Positions 4,814 through 5,152 of a DNA stretch of 5,152 nt are shown in pieces; position 1 is the first letter of the stretch; every line of letters begins with the position of its first letter. Source of the DNA: Actinomycetota bacterium (lineage in GTDB: Bacteria > Actinomycetota > Acidimicrobiia > Acidimicrobiales > Ilumatobacteraceae). The position numbers were made by a program, and so were the translations under genes. The notes beneath the pieces are model-generated. The model did not search any database. It was not told where the DNA came from and worked only from the letters and a program-made list of their open reading frames with translations. The stretch lies in assembly GCA_005788205.1 (NCBI GenBank), contig SXYT01000061.1, positions 1 through 5,152 on the forward strand. Direction: 5' to 3'.

Positions 4814-5152
4814 ATGTCCAAGGTTCTCACCGCACTCCCCGTCGGCGAAAGGGTCGGCATCGCGTTCTCCGGCGGTCTCGACACGTCGGCCGCGGTCGCC
4901 TGGATGCGCGAGAAGGGTGCCGTGCCCGCGTGCTACACCGCCGATCTCGGCCAGCCCGACGAGCCCGACCTCCCGGGAATCCCCGGCCGCGCCCGCGAGT
5001 ACGGCGCAGAGATCGCCCGGCTCATCGACTGCCGGGAGGAGCTCGTGAACGAGGGTCTCGTCGCACTGCAGTGCGGTGCATTCCACATAGCCACCGCCGG
5101 CAAGACGTACTTCAAAACCACCCCGCTCGGGCGCGCCGTAACCGGCACGCTC
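4814..5152 (+). CDS. argG: Argininosuccinate synthase, N-terminal 113 residues, cut by window edge
   Basis: This enzyme joins citrulline and aspartate, with ATP cleaved to AMP and pyrophosphate, to make argininosuccinate, the penultimate step of arginine synthesis. The visible N-terminal nucleotide-binding domain has the PP-loop SGGLDTS at residues 19-25, then YTADLGQPDE (41-50), YGAEIARLIDCREELV (63-78), the ALQCGAF segment and TTPLGRAVTGT (102-112). These match the long E. coli-type ArgG (about 450 residues), not the short type with AYSGGLDTS that Mycobacterium uses. The frame is still open at the right edge. The start is ATG at 4814, five bases after the preceding stop. No Shine-Dalgarno sequence is present; the bases just before ATG are CCTCC, resembling the anti-Shine-Dalgarno strand instead. 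TACCGT ends eight bases upstream, inside the end of the preceding gene, so argG may have its own promoter as well as readthrough. Confidence 0.97.
   Translation, partial: MSKVLTALPVGERVGIAFSGGLDTSAAVAWMREKGAVPACYTADLGQPDEPDLPGIPGRAREYGAEIARLIDCREELVNEGLVALQCGAFHIATAGKTYFKTTPLGRAVTGTL

Noticed and set aside
1..5152. Mobile element, CRISPR array, tRNA/rRNA gene, defence system or biosynthetic cluster
   Set aside because: No transposase or integrase motifs, regularly spaced repeats, RNA-gene features or defence domains are visible; nearly all bases belong to seven ordinary chromosomal genes.

Overview
The window looks like a stretch of chromosome from a high-GC actinobacterium. The order Acidimicrobiales or a relative (class Acidimicrobiia) is my best guess. 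The grounds are strong GC bias, frequent GTG starts (four of seven genes), actinobacterial TANNNT -10 hexamers directly in front of start codons, an anchored L,D-transpeptidase with a Thr/Ser/Pro tail, and a DUF305 protein. The taxonomic call is inference; the gene identities are mostly secure. There are no RNA genes, insertion sequences, CRISPR arrays or gene-free stretches over 100 bases. Coding density is nearly complete.

Layout, left to right. (1) The 5' part of pgi (glucose-6-phosphate isomerase) is on the minus strand and runs off the left edge. (2) A TetR-family regulator lies just upstream on the same strand and ends one base before the pgi start, so the two are probably one transcript. 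(3) Divergent from tetR, across only 25 bases, is a plus-strand gene for a membrane-anchored DUF305 protein. (4) Convergent with it, with three bases between the stop codons, is a minus-strand L,D-transpeptidase with a peptidoglycan-binding domain. (5) Upstream of that, also minus strand and 44 bases away, is a family 2 glycosyltransferase resembling polyprenyl/dolichol-phosphate sugar synthases. (6) Divergent from it, on the plus strand, is a small four-helix membrane protein of unknown function. (7) Five bases after its stop comes argG (argininosuccinate synthase of the long, E. coli-like type), cut by the right edge.

The genes do not form one pathway. Glycolysis/gluconeogenesis (pgi), arginine synthesis (argG), cell-envelope work (L,D-transpeptidase, glycosyltransferase) and a possible metal-related protein (DUF305) sit side by side, as in an ordinary core-genome region. 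I see no new defence, mobile or biosynthetic system.

The most informative signal is in the gene starts. Six of the seven have a TA-S-S-S-T hexamer (S = G or C) ending 6 to 9 bases before the start codon, with no convincing Shine-Dalgarno sequence. The seventh, pgi, has one before an alternative GTG. This is the geometry of leaderless or near-leaderless transcription. The tetR/DUF305 gap packs two back-to-back -10 boxes and a dyad that could be the TetR operator into 25 bases.
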